Assembly (NCBI RefSeq): GCF_041687215.1
Contig: NZ_JAWLCI010000003.1
Span: 62,001-126,000 of the forward strand
From: Mariniphaga sp041687215
GTDB lineage: Bacteria > Bacteroidota > Bacteroidia > Bacteroidales > Prolixibacteraceae
Direction of reading: 5' to 3'
Length of the DNA: 64,000 nt
Translations under genes and position numbers: made by a program
Notes under the pieces: generated by a model
Told to the model about the DNA's origin: nothing
Seen by the model: the letters and a program-made list of their open reading frames with translations, nothing else
Database searches by the model: none
Shown here: positions 9,029-17,867 of the stretch, piece after piece
How the letters are laid out: each line of letters starts with the position of its first letter
Numbering within the stretch: the stretch's first letter is position 1

Positions 9029-9541
9029 TTAAAGATCATCCTGCCACCGCTCTGCAGGATCTTTGGGTAATGAAACCGATTTCCACGAAAATTTGAAAAC
9101 TTTTGGTTTTACAAGCTTTTCAAAATCTTCATATTTAAGTTTTATTAATTCGGTATGTGTGCCGGCATTAAATGCAATTTCTTCATTTTTTGTCAGCACT
9201 TCGGCAACAAATACTTCCATATCGTAAAGGTTTCCAAATGGCGGCATAGCGCCAACCTCGCAATCTGGAAAATGGTACTTAAACTCAGCTTCATTTGCCA
9301 GGCTAATTTTTTTTGAGCCAAGAAATTTTTTAAGTTGCTCAAAATCGATTTGATAGGATGCCGGCAGAACGGCCATCGCCATTTTTTCATCAATTTTAAC
9401 CATTACGGTTTTGGCAAATTCCTTACCTGAAACATGGGCGGAGGAAGCCACTTCCTGCGCAGTGTATGCGTTGGAGTGTTTTACGGTTACATACCTGATG
9501 TTGTTTTCATCAAGAAATGTTTTTAATTTTTTTGCTGGCAT
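9029..9541 (-). CDS. YbaK/ProX-type aminoacyl-tRNA deacylase
   Basis: A 170-residue cytosolic protein spanning a single YbaK/prolyl-tRNA-synthetase-associated domain. Such proteins hydrolyse mischarged aminoacyl-tRNA in trans. Matching features are the N-terminal AYTAQEVASSAHVSG, the conserved lysine in FAKTVMVKID, the VGAMPPFGNLYDMEVFVAE segment and the closing NAGTHTELIKLKYEDFEKLV. Which amino acid it edits cannot be told from sequence alone. The gene ends 24 bases from the 3' side of rnpB, facing it. Confidence 0.85.
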   Translation of the reverse strand: MPAKKLKTFLDENNIRYVTVKHSNAYTAQEVASSAHVSGKEFAKTVMVKIDEKMAMAVLPASYQIDFEQLKKFLGSKKISLANEAEFKYHFPDCEVGAMPPFGNLYDMEVFVAEVLTKNEEIAFNAGTHTELIKLKYEDFEKLVKPKVFKFSWKSVSLPKDPAERWQDDL

Positions 9542-9672
9542 GGCATTAATTTTAATTCGTTAACAATTCTGAATTACATTTTCGCTATGCAAGAGCTCTC
9601 TGAAAAGATTCTACTTTTTAAAACCGGAAAGGTTTCAAAAACTTCTCATCATTTTTCACTTCAAAATTTGAA

Positions 9673-10143
9673 TTACAGTGGATTAATCTTTTCCGGAGGT
9701 TCTGGCTTTGGCGTGCCTTCATCATCGTCGAAGTTGCAGACCATCAGGCCAGCTTTTTTTATGAGGTAATAAGCTATAGAAAGTGCAATAATGAGCACAC
9801 CAATGCCAATTATGGTTTCTCCGTCAAGTTCTTCTACCTTAAGAATAACTATTTTACGGGCCAGGGCAATAATGGCCACAAGTACCACTACTTCAACATG
9901 TACCTGGTTTTGTTTCAAATAAACCTTTATGGTATCGAGCAATTCAATACCGATTAGCACAAGTAAAAATACGCCAAACAAATCCATTAAATCGTCCAGG
10001 TCCATCAGCAGGTAATCCGACTGAACAATGTTCCGTATCAGGTAATATCCCAACTCAACAGTGGCAAGAATCAGGATTATGGACATCATTACAATCAAAA
10101 CATAAATAATACCTTTTTCAATATACCTGGCGAATTTTTTCAT
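9673..10143 (-). CDS. PsiE-like inner-membrane protein
   Basis: A 156-residue protein with four predicted transmembrane helices (about 12-34, 50-68, 80-95 and 108-130) and a charged C-terminal tail (DDDEGTPKPEPPEK). The pattern of helices and the LLVLIGIELLDTIKVYLKQNQVHVEVVVLVA segment, read as shorter pieces (IGIELLDTIK, HVEVVVLVA), fits the phosphate-starvation-inducible PsiE family, whose biochemical role is not established. A possible -7 box TAGTTTTG lies upstream on the minus strand (10216-10209) without a clear -33 box. The 130 bases between this gene and ybaK hold nothing I can name. Confidence 0.7.
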   Translation of the reverse strand: MKKFARYIEKGIIYVLIVMMSIILILATVELGYYLIRNIVQSDYLLMDLDDLMDLFGVFLLVLIGIELLDTIKVYLKQNQVHVEVVVLVAIIALARKIVILKVEELDGETIIGIGVLIIALSIAYYLIKKAGLMVCNFDDDEGTPKPEPPEKINPL

Positions 10144-10282
10144 GGTACAGCTTATTTTATTATATCATAAAAATTCTTATCAGTTTAATCATTAAGAATT
10201 CTTACAGACAAAACTATATAATTATTTTCAGGTTAAGGAAAAATAGCATATTTCAATGTCGGAATACATTTGTGCATTCTTA

Positions 10283-11266
10283 TTATTTTTTCCACCAGTA
10301 GTTTTTAATTTTGGCATCAGTTATCAGCGTGTCGAGTAGTTCGTTCAGCGTTGTGTCGTCCCAGTCGCGCCAGTCAATCCAGCTTGAGCCAATCATTTCA
10401 AGGGTCTGGGCATTTTCTTTGTGCCCGTCAACCTGTTTAATGAAGGTATATTCGGGCCTTTCGAGGCTTACAAAATGATAAAACCACTCTGTGCAAATTA
10501 CCCGGTGTTTTTCCATCAGTTTTTTCACCGCATCACTCGAAGTTGAATTGTACATGTGGTAGGCTATTGTAGTAAAATTCCAATCCAGTTCATTTTCATA
10601 ATGTTCCACAACATCCAGAATTTCAGGTTGAATTGTATTAAAACTGAACATCAGAATTTCTCTTTCAGGAGCGTCATTTCTTACCTGCCGGTATATCTGC
10701 ATAAGGCTCTTCTTAAATCCGGGCTTATGGTAATCGCTCATTCTGAAGGTAGGTTCATTGGCTAATTCATAGTAAACCAAATTGTTATCCTTATATCTGG
10801 GGGCAATAGCCTTCCAGAATTCTTTTTCCATTTGAAAAGTGTAGGTGGTGTCAAAATTTTGCTGCGGTCCAACGTTGTGATAATTGATGATAAGGTTCAT
10901 TCCCAAAATGTGGGCATTTTCAACACATTTATCGTAATAAGGCAACACTTCTTCAACACTCCAGTAATCTCTGCCATGATCTTTTTGCCAACCATCAACC
11001 CAGCAAACACGAATGGTGTTAAATCCGTTTTCTTTGATTTTTTCCCAGTTTTTTATATTGGTTGCAAAATCAACCGAGCTTTTCAGGTTTTTGCTCAGTA
11101 CCATTGGTGTGCCCCGCATCATTGCCCCGTTCCTGTCTTTCAGGGTTCCGGTTTCGTTTTTTCCAGTTTCATCTGATGTGAATGATTTCCGGGAAATATT
11201 TTTTTCTGGTAAAGAAATCAGGATAATTAATAAAGTAACGGTTATTTCGGTAAGTATTGATTTCAT
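10283..11266 (-). CDS. Secreted glycoside hydrolase family 5 (cellulase-like)
   Basis: A 327-residue protein with an N-terminal hydrophobic signal (ITVTLLIILISLP) and a complete (beta/alpha)8 clan-A outline. Landmarks are FNTIRVCWVDG, MNLIINYHNVG, the acid/base in YYELANEP (Glu 171), the His-Tyr strand TTIAYHMYNS, the nucleophile in VICTEW (Glu 260) and the SWIDWRDWDD end strand. Expected to cut beta-1,4-linked glucan or mannan outside the cytoplasm. It has no carbohydrate-binding or T9SS domain, unlike its upstream neighbour, from which it is separated by only 12 bases; the two are very likely one transcript. The GH5 subfamily is not resolved. Confidence 0.82.
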   Translation of the reverse strand: MKSILTEITVTLLIILISLPEKNISRKSFTSDETGKNETGTLKDRNGAMMRGTPMVLSKNLKSSVDFATNIKNWEKIKENGFNTIRVCWVDGWQKDHGRDYWSVEEVLPYYDKCVENAHILGMNLIINYHNVGPQQNFDTTYTFQMEKEFWKAIAPRYKDNNLVYYELANEPTFRMSDYHKPGFKKSLMQIYRQVRNDAPEREILMFSFNTIQPEILDVVEHYENELDWNFTTIAYHMYNSTSSDAVKKLMEKHRVICTEWFYHFVSLERPEYTFIKQVDGHKENAQTLEMIGSSWIDWRDWDDTTLNELLDTLITDAKIKNYWWKK

Positions 11267-11278
11267 TTCTTTAACTTT

Positions 11279-13276
11279 TTATTGAAAATTTTGGATAATG
11301 GTTTTTACCGAATACCTTTTATTGTTTTTAAATCCTTGTATAATGTAAATTCCTGATGGTAAATTTGATACTGAAATTTTAGTTACATGTTCCGGATGGT
11401 TAACCGAATACATTGTCTGGCCGGTTATATTTGATACCACAATGTATTCAAACCGACCAACGGAATTGGTTCTAATTTCAAGTTCATTGTTGTGATTTTG
11501 AAAAGCCAGGATTTGAATGTTTTCTTCCTTTTTCATTGTTTCCAGTCCGGTAGCCAGCTCAAAAGCCATTTTATCAATATTGAACAGCGGATCGCTCAAC
11601 ACGGTAAAACGCATGATTTGTTCACCCGGATAGAGGTACATTTTAAAAGAAACAGGCACTGTATTTAAAGCGCTGTAACTTGTTGGAACTGATATTGCTC
11701 CCGATGATATTGTGTCAAATTCGATTTGAAAAGTTCCACCGCCGTAAAATGTTGCTGTGTAAACAGTCACATCATACCAGCCTTCGGTGAGTACGTTTAC
11801 CGAATATTCCATCCATTCTCCGGGAAGTGCATTTCCCACATGATATCCGTCTCCCATCCGGTCGTAAATATCCACATTATCGTCGGGCCGGTAATCCCCG
11901 GTAATGTTATTTGTTCCTTTATCGTGGTAGGATAACCCTTCTCCACCTTTATCAAAATTTTCTGCTTCAACAATACCTGGTATTACCATCAGAGTATCGA
12001 GAAACGGAGCTCTAACAGGACGTGTCCATTCTGGAAAAAATACTCTAACCGGTTGGGAATAAATTCCTGCCGAATCGTTGTAATGGGAAATTATCCGGTA
12101 ATTGTAATAACTGTTAACTCCGGGTTTCATATCAAAAAACTGCGTAGAATCGGGCGACAACATCACAAAATCGGAGTAATGTCGCTGGGTTCCCAGTTTT
12201 CGCTGAACCAAAATACTGTCGTGGTTTTCGGTTCTGATTTTCCAGGACACCCGGATGATTGAATCCTGGTAAATTTTTGCGTCAGGTACCGGCGAAAGCG
12301 AATTGGTGTGGAGCAAAATATCCTTTACTTCATCCCAGTCGCGTTGCTGGCGCTCCATAATCCGGAAATCGCCGCCGTCATCCCAGGCTGCAAAAGCGAA
12401 ACCGTATTTATACGAATTTTCCACATAAGCACGATAATGGCGCATCCTGGAATTGTAATCGCATTTTTTCAGTGCCCCAAATTCGCCAAGAAAAACAGGA
12501 ATGTTGTGCGCAAGCGACCAGTTTGAAACAGCTTTAAATTTGTTTTCAAGTTGATTATAATCGTAGCTGGTTCCCCAGGTGCCCTGGCCTTCCAATCCGA
12601 AAAGGTAGGGATCGTATGAATGAAATGAACCAATTACGTAATCATCATCGGGGATAGCTGCTGTTAACAGTTCGTCAGAGCCGCCCCAGTTGTGTCCTTG
12701 AAAAATGACCAGCCTGGTGGGATTTGTTTTACGGATAATGGAAAGAATCCGGGCGTGCATATCGTCGTTTTGTGCTTTGGTCAATCCATGCGGCTCGTTA
12801 AGTATTTCAAAAATCAGCTTTTCGGGTTTATCCTTAAAATGTGTGGAAATTTGGGTCCAGATGCTGTCGAACCGTGCTTTGTTGGCTTCCGAATAATTTT
12901 GTTTAATCCAGTCGTCATGGTGGGCATTAATAATAATGTACAATCCCCGTTCAAGGCCCCAGTCTGTAACCTGTTCAATGCGGTTGAGCCATGATTCACT
13001 TACTTTGTAGGGGGGCGTTTTACCCGTATAATTATCCCAGCGAACCGGAATACGGACACACTGAAAACCTTCTTCCTGGTATAAATCGAAATAATACTCT
13101 TCTGCTCTTGGATTGTTCCAGCCTGCTTCTGTTGGCGCTTCATGTGTATTTCCCAGGTTGATGCCTTTTTGCATTTGGAGAATAGCTTCATGGGGAGTAA
13201 TCTGTGCATTTCCGGAACTGGAAATTCCGAAACTAAAAATAAGAAACAGAAAAAAAGTGGAAAAATGACGGTTCAT
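11279..13276 (-). CDS. Multidomain GH5 endoglucanase with CBM6-like and T9SS sorting domains
   Basis: A 665-residue secreted enzyme: signal peptide 1-24, GH5 catalytic domain about 30-320, a fibronectin-III-like domain about 330-425, a CBM6/35-type domain about 430-575 (opening IVEAENFDKGGEG, with PGEWMEYSVNV and FNIDKMAFE) and a C-terminal T9SS type A sorting domain about 590-665 (SNLPSGIYIIQG). Catalytic residues are the acid/base in ILNEPHG (Glu 161) and the nucleophile in FLGEFGA (Glu 265); KGINLGN is the usual opening of the catalytic barrel. It should be exported by the Sec route and then fixed on, or released from, the cell surface by T9SS to attack beta-glucan. It lies downstream of the 1330-residue repeat protein, with a terminator-like hairpin between them. 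Confidence 0.9.
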   Translation of the reverse strand: MNRHFSTFFLFLIFSFGISSSGNAQITPHEAILQMQKGINLGNTHEAPTEAGWNNPRAEEYYFDLYQEEGFQCVRIPVRWDNYTGKTPPYKVSESWLNRIEQVTDWGLERGLYIIINAHHDDWIKQNYSEANKARFDSIWTQISTHFKDKPEKLIFEILNEPHGLTKAQNDDMHARILSIIRKTNPTRLVIFQGHNWGGSDELLTAAIPDDDYVIGSFHSYDPYLFGLEGQGTWGTSYDYNQLENKFKAVSNWSLAHNIPVFLGEFGALKKCDYNSRMRHYRAYVENSYKYGFAFAAWDDGGDFRIMERQQRDWDEVKDILLHTNSLSPVPDAKIYQDSIIRVSWKIRTENHDSILVQRKLGTQRHYSDFVMLSPDSTQFFDMKPGVNSYYNYRIISHYNDSAGIYSQPVRVFFPEWTRPVRAPFLDTLMVIPGIVEAENFDKGGEGLSYHDKGTNNITGDYRPDDNVDIYDRMGDGYHVGNALPGEWMEYSVNVLTEGWYDVTVYTATFYGGGTFQIEFDTISSGAISVPTSYSALNTVPVSFKMYLYPGEQIMRFTVLSDPLFNIDKMAFELATGLETMKKEENIQILAFQNHNNELEIRTNSVGRFEYIVVSNITGQTMYSVNHPEHVTKISVSNLPSGIYIIQGFKNNKRYSVKTIIQNFQ

Positions 13277-13289
13277 GCTGGTTTAATTT

Positions 13290-13320
13290 AAAAAATAAGA
13301 GCCTGCTGGAACAGGCTCTC
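13290..13320 (-). terminator. Rho-independent terminator between the repeat protein and the GH5-CBM gene
   Basis: A perfect 8-bp stem, AGAGCCTG (13298-13305) with CAGGCTCT (13312-13319), and a 6-base loop. On the minus strand it is followed directly by TATTTTTT, as expected for intrinsic termination. It lies 27 bases after the stop of the 1330-residue gene and 22 bases before the GH5 start, so the enzyme genes are either expressed by partial read-through or have a promoter inside this short gap. Confidence 0.75.
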
Positions 13321-13346
13321 ATTTATAAAGTTTTAATAATCAATAA

Positions 13347-16300
13347 TTAATTTTTTATCGCTTTGTAGCGACCAATTAGTTGTTTGTCAGTGCTTATAAG
13401 AATCAGGTACATACCAGCAGGCTGATCGTCAATGGACAAAACTTCCAGGCTGCTGCGAACTTTTAGATCGCGCACGATTGCTCCATTGGCGTTGAATACC
13501 TGGATGCGGTTACCTTGTTCTGCACCTCTGATATTCAGTCTTCCGTTTGTCGGATTCGGGTAAATTTCAATCTGGTTGGCATTGGGTAAACCAGCATATG
13601 TTCCCAAATCAATCTGGTAGTCCACAACGATTTTTCCATCGGCAGAAGTTACCTGAACTTTGTCTCCAACAGCCAGGTTGCCCGATGTTTTCTCGTTTCC
13701 TCCGGCATCAACAACAATAGCAGTTGCACCCATTGAAGCTGTAATTCTTGAATAGAATTCAGAAAGTGGGGTACTTTCTGATGGTCCTTCAACGATGTAA
13801 TTTACCTGATCTACACTGTAAATGTTCGATAAAATGTAGGCAAGATAAGTTGATTCAAGGATGTACTGTGTACGCAACATGGAGAGGTGATAAACTCTTG
13901 TTACCAAACCATTGGGCGAAGTAACCACCACTTTGTCGTCTTCATAAAGCTCACCTTCAGTTCGTTCAAATCCCATTTTATCAACCAGTTTTACTGTAGC
14001 ACCCAAAGAAGGCACAATGTTACTTAGGAAGGTTTGAACATTTGATCCACGAGGTACAAAATTAACCAGGTTTTCACTTTGGGAAACAAGGTAAATATCT
14101 GAAAGAATAAAAGCATCGTTTTGCGAAGAACGCGGCTGCAACTGATATACGATCCGTGTAATTCCGTTTTCAGCAACCACTTCGAAGTAGGTATTGGCAT
14201 TAACTGTTACATTAACATAAGCTGTATCGAAATTCAACCTTGTCAAAGGTACGTATGCTCCTTCGCCATCAATGATACTCAGGGTAGCTCCCATTGGAAT
14301 GGTAACATTGTTTAAGACAGTACGCAACTGTGTACCGTACTCAAATCCGGTAATGTAACCTGAGCCATCTTCAGCAACAGAAGAGGCACTTTTAGGTTCG
14401 TTTTCTATGGCAACTTCATACAAAGTGGAAGTAAGCACTGCATCGGAACTTAATCCTTCTTCGCTAACCTGCAGATAATACTGAGTGGTATTTGTACTGT
14501 CAGCAGAGAGAACAACAAGCACATCATCCTGACTTAGCAAGTCATCTGCAGTTAAATCTGAATCTCCAGATTTAACAGTCAGTGACTGATCTTCGTGGGC
14601 TTTGTTCAGGTTACTCAGTAAAGTTCCAACAGTAGTTCCGGCAGTAATTCCCCTTATTTCTTCCTCCATAGAATAGCCATCACTTACTTTGTAAACCACC
14701 GAGGTTACGGTTGATTTGTAGTGGGTGGGTTCATACAAAAAATGCTGCCCGATATCGTTTCCAACATTTAGAATTTCCATTGGCCAACCTACGTTACGGG
14801 CCTGCCAGTAAGCACGGTCTGTCCAGGTCCATTCCGCATCTTCAGGTGTTGTTCCAAATGATGCCTGAACTACAGGATTTCCCTGGTATATTTCAGGTTT
14901 TCTCATCACATTGGCAGTCATATCAAAAAGCCACCCTCCAATTGTCCATTCAGAACCATCACCCATTCCAAATATTTCGATCAGTTCAAAGTCTTCAATG
15001 TTATTGGCAGGTTTGAGGCCGAGCTTTATTGAATCGTTTTTAATTTTAAACAGAAACCAAGTAGAGGATCTCCATTTTCTAACAGGGCTTAAATCATATC
15101 CGACATGTTCTCCCCAGGGGTTTCTGTAAGTGTCAACGCCATCGGTATTGGCAAACTGAACATCCAGTTGTGCCGGTACCTGCCATTTGAAATCTGGCAA
15201 CCAACTCGGGTGTGCATCACCGTCTGAACGGATATCACCCATACAGAAAACATCGCCCGGCTGCACAATTGGATTTACACTCAGGTCTTGTTCCACATAA
15301 GCAGGTGTAACCGACCACTGTGTTTCGTTAACCCATTTATAGCCTGGTATATATTTGTTATATCGCTGTTCCCACTCATCATCACCACTTGACCATGCCA
15401 CAGCATCAGCCGGATTATTGGTCCACTGCATCACAATCATGTAATTACTTAAATCCAGTGGCTCCGTTCCGGGATTGCAAATTTCAGCAAAAGAGTTATT
15501 CCATTGATCCCAGTTTACAAACTCTGAAAGGAAAGGTTCAGCGTAATATTTTTGTATATCATCCAAATCTTTTTCTTTTACCAGTTCAACATTGTAAGTA
15601 AACGTTACACTGTCGTCTTCTGCTGTAACGATAAAAGAAACAGTGCGGTCCTGTAATGTTCCGGTAAGCGATGTAGCCCGTTTCACTTCAACTGTGGCAT
15701 TTAAATCCTGGGGTTTGGCAACCAATGCCGGTATTCCGGAAACATCTGCCGGTACCTGCATGCGGTAATTGAACGTAGTAGAATTAAAGCCTGCAATGGT
15801 ATCTCCTTTCCAGCCGTAAATAGCATTGTATAATGGCCTGTGGTGGGCCGGTATATCGGGCCAGGTGATGGCTGCCAGGTATCCATTGTGGCTTGGGCCG
15901 TAAGGCTGAACCTGAATAAAATATTCTTTTGAAGCTCCGTTTTGTGCGGTAACCTTTAGTTGGTCGCCATTTTTCAGGTCTGGTCGGGCAACACCGTCAA
16001 CCCACACAAATTCCCAAGTGGCATTGGCCGGTTTTTCAAGGTATTTCATCAAGGAGTCGGTACGCAAGGCATGAGGTAACCCGTGCCATGAACCTGTTAT
16101 GGTATCGGTTCCATGGACATGTTTGGTAACTCTTGGCCATCCCGTATATTCCATTCCATCACTACCCCGCTGTGTATTTGTTCTGATTGCTTCTCCATCT
16201 GCTACTGAGGCAATGTCAATATGGTCAATTGGTACAACAATATTTACATCGTTTGTTGGTTCTGATACAATAATGTCGAAAGTAGCAGATGTAAGTTCTT

Positions 16301-17339
16301 CCCCACAAACATAAATGGTGATTTTATCTCCAGTTTGGGCCGAATGAAACAGGGAGTCTTCCCTGTTCGGGTTCAGGTGGTATTCCCAGGCAATTCCCGG
16401 TTTTTTAACCATATGGCGCATGATGCCATCCAGCCTGCGAACGCCCCAAGGCACTGTCAGTGTTTTGTTGGTAAAATCCACATCAATAACATCCGATTCC
16501 AGTGTATTTGCATCCAAAACATAAGGGCCATGGCTCCCAACTGTCCACCAGGTATCGCGCCATGAGCTAATGCCATCGGGACGAACAAGTGGAATCCATT
16601 CAGAGTCATCACTTCCTACACCGCGTGCATTGGCAAAATCGAGGTTACCAGTTTTTACCTTGTACTTCCGGACCAGGTTTGCTGTGCGTGTAGCCATTGC
16701 TACACCGGCAACGTCATAACCGGCGCCCGTAGCATTGCCCCATTCCTGGTTGTTTCCATCGTTATCAAAAACGCCGTTAACCTGATCGACTACTGCTGAA
16801 TCGCCTTCTGCAAAGTGGTGTTCCAGGTACCAGCATTCACGTCCGTGCCAGCCTTCAATAATTAAGGGATTTCCTCTGCTGCCCTCTAAAGATTGGGTTA
16901 TGCTGTCAGTTGCATCTCCTTTTACCTCTGAATAATGAATTAACAAATCAGTCACATCGTAAATGTCAATTTGTTTTGGACGCTCATCGCCTTCAAATCC
17001 GGGTATCCTTTTTTTGTATTGCCTTGGCCCAAAATCATATGCGCCGGCAATTACATAAGATTCTCCCGGTGCTAGAATTTTGTCAGGAAGGAAAAAATAA
17101 TCCTCACCCGAAATCCAGGGATCAGAATACAAATCAAGAATTGGTTCTCCCCAGGGAGCAATTCGCCCAAACTTAAATTCATTTAACTGAACAGATTCAC
17201 TACCCATGTTGGTAATTTCAAAATAGTTATTAGGCTTTGATTCCATCCGGGCTTCAGTGATAATTAAAGACCGGTAAGGTTCCTGGGCATAAAGCATGCT
17301 CCCCAAAATCGTCAAAAAAAGTAGAAGTTTTAATTTCAT
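13347..17339 (-). CDS. Large secreted lamin-tail/repeat protein with T9SS sorting domain
   Basis: A 1330-residue protein with signal peptide MKLKLLLFLTILGSMLYAQ. Residues about 20-130 form a lamin-tail (LTD) domain (LIITEARMESKPNNYFEITN), and a second LTD-like segment appears near 600-690 (LSEFVNWDQWNNSFAEICNP). From about 880 there are four tandem units of about 75-110 residues (starting near 880, 973, 1081 and 1170). Each opens with a strand such as IYLVSQ or IYSVDQ and carries a FLSNIVPSLGATVKLVD-like core. The last 75 residues are a T9SS type A sorting domain (IEIYPNPTNGRLNI, PAGMYLILIS). No catalytic motif is recognised. Its position ahead of two GH5 enzymes suggests a cell-surface scaffold, adhesin or glycan-binding protein; that is inference. 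Confidence 0.8.
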   Translation of the reverse strand: MKLKLLLFLTILGSMLYAQEPYRSLIITEARMESKPNNYFEITNMGSESVQLNEFKFGRIAPWGEPILDLYSDPWISGEDYFFLPDKILAPGESYVIAGAYDFGPRQYKKRIPGFEGDERPKQIDIYDVTDLLIHYSEVKGDATDSITQSLEGSRGNPLIIEGWHGRECWYLEHHFAEGDSAVVDQVNGVFDNDGNNQEWGNATGAGYDVAGVAMATRTANLVRKYKVKTGNLDFANARGVGSDDSEWIPLVRPDGISSWRDTWWTVGSHGPYVLDANTLESDVIDVDFTNKTLTVPWGVRRLDGIMRHMVKKPGIAWEYHLNPNREDSLFHSAQTGDKITIYVCGEELTSATFDIIVSEPTNDVNIVVPIDHIDIASVADGEAIRTNTQRGSDGMEYTGWPRVTKHVHGTDTITGSWHGLPHALRTDSLMKYLEKPANATWEFVWVDGVARPDLKNGDQLKVTAQNGASKEYFIQVQPYGPSHNGYLAAITWPDIPAHHRPLYNAIYGWKGDTIAGFNSTTFNYRMQVPADVSGIPALVAKPQDLNATVEVKRATSLTGTLQDRTVSFIVTAEDDSVTFTYNVELVKEKDLDDIQKYYAEPFLSEFVNWDQWNNSFAEICNPGTEPLDLSNYMIVMQWTNNPADAVAWSSGDDEWEQRYNKYIPGYKWVNETQWSVTPAYVEQDLSVNPIVQPGDVFCMGDIRSDGDAHPSWLPDFKWQVPAQLDVQFANTDGVDTYRNPWGEHVGYDLSPVRKWRSSTWFLFKIKNDSIKLGLKPANNIEDFELIEIFGMGDGSEWTIGGWLFDMTANVMRKPEIYQGNPVVQASFGTTPEDAEWTWTDRAYWQARNVGWPMEILNVGNDIGQHFLYEPTHYKSTVTSVVYKVSDGYSMEEEIRGITAGTTVGTLLSNLNKAHEDQSLTVKSGDSDLTADDLLSQDDVLVVLSADSTNTTQYYLQVSEEGLSSDAVLTSTLYEVAIENEPKSASSVAEDGSGYITGFEYGTQLRTVLNNVTIPMGATLSIIDGEGAYVPLTRLNFDTAYVNVTVNANTYFEVVAENGITRIVYQLQPRSSQNDAFILSDIYLVSQSENLVNFVPRGSNVQTFLSNIVPSLGATVKLVDKMGFERTEGELYEDDKVVVTSPNGLVTRVYHLSMLRTQYILESTYLAYILSNIYSVDQVNYIVEGPSESTPLSEFYSRITASMGATAIVVDAGGNEKTSGNLAVGDKVQVTSADGKIVVDYQIDLGTYAGLPNANQIEIYPNPTNGRLNIRGAEQGNRIQVFNANGAIVRDLKVRSSLEVLSIDDQPAGMYLILISTDKQLIGRYKAIKN

Positions 17340-17832
17340 AGTAATTAAATTTAAATGTTAAATTTCTATTATTTATTTCGTAAGCAAATATCAAAATAAT
17401 TTAGGATAAAGCAACAAAATGGTTAGATTAATGATGAAAAATATCTTACATCAATGTAATAAATCTTGCATAAATGTATTTTGTACTATATCCTGATGTT
17501 TTTTTTGCTTTTAATTATTTCGTGAGGTATAATTTAAAAATGCAAATTCTTCAAATGGTTCATAAAACCTGCATTTTACGAATAATTACCCTTCGTTCAA
17601 ATTAAACGTGAGCAACTTACTCTGTTTTAAGTACAATTAGGAATTTGTATAATAAAAAGGAATTAAATTTGTTATTTGTACTAGTTTACCTTTATTTTTA
17701 ATAATAATCAAATGTTCATAATTTTGTTACTATAATTAGTGAGCACATTTTATACGTGTTAAAAAAAACTTTTTAAGAAGAATAATTCTTATGGAATTTT
17801 ATTTAATCGTTTTTTTACCCTGAGCAATTAAC
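17340..17832. other. AT-rich divergent intergenic region
   Basis: About 490 bases between the repeat-protein gene (minus) and secA (plus). It is very AT-rich and has no open frame, no clear hairpin terminator and no tRNA. I find no perfect minus-strand TAnnTTTG box with a spaced TTTG for the repeat-protein gene. The secA promoter candidate is at its right edge. Confidence 0.6.
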
Positions 17833-17840
17833 TAAATTTG
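17833..17840 (+). promoter_or_regulatory. Candidate -7 box (TAAATTTG) for secA
   Basis: A perfect TAnnTTTG box 28 bases before the secA ATG at 17868. A -33 TTTG is only approximated by TTTT near 17811. It overlaps the in-frame TTG at 17838, supporting 17868 as the true start. Confidence 0.45.
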
Positions 17841-17867
17841 CACTGGTTTAAATTTAATAGTTTAAAA

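Noticed and set aside
8611..9039. 142-codon open frame on the minus strand
   Set aside because: It is the reverse complement of the RNase P RNA gene; such antisense frames are a familiar false annotation.
13700..14700. Possible CRISPR or DNA tandem repeat in the 1330-residue gene
   Set aside because: The repetition is at protein level with diverged DNA; there are no identical direct repeats with regular spacers.
17838..17867. Extended SecA start at a TTG
   Set aside because: The TTG is inside a perfect TAnnTTTG promoter box, and the family N terminus begins at the ATG at 17868.
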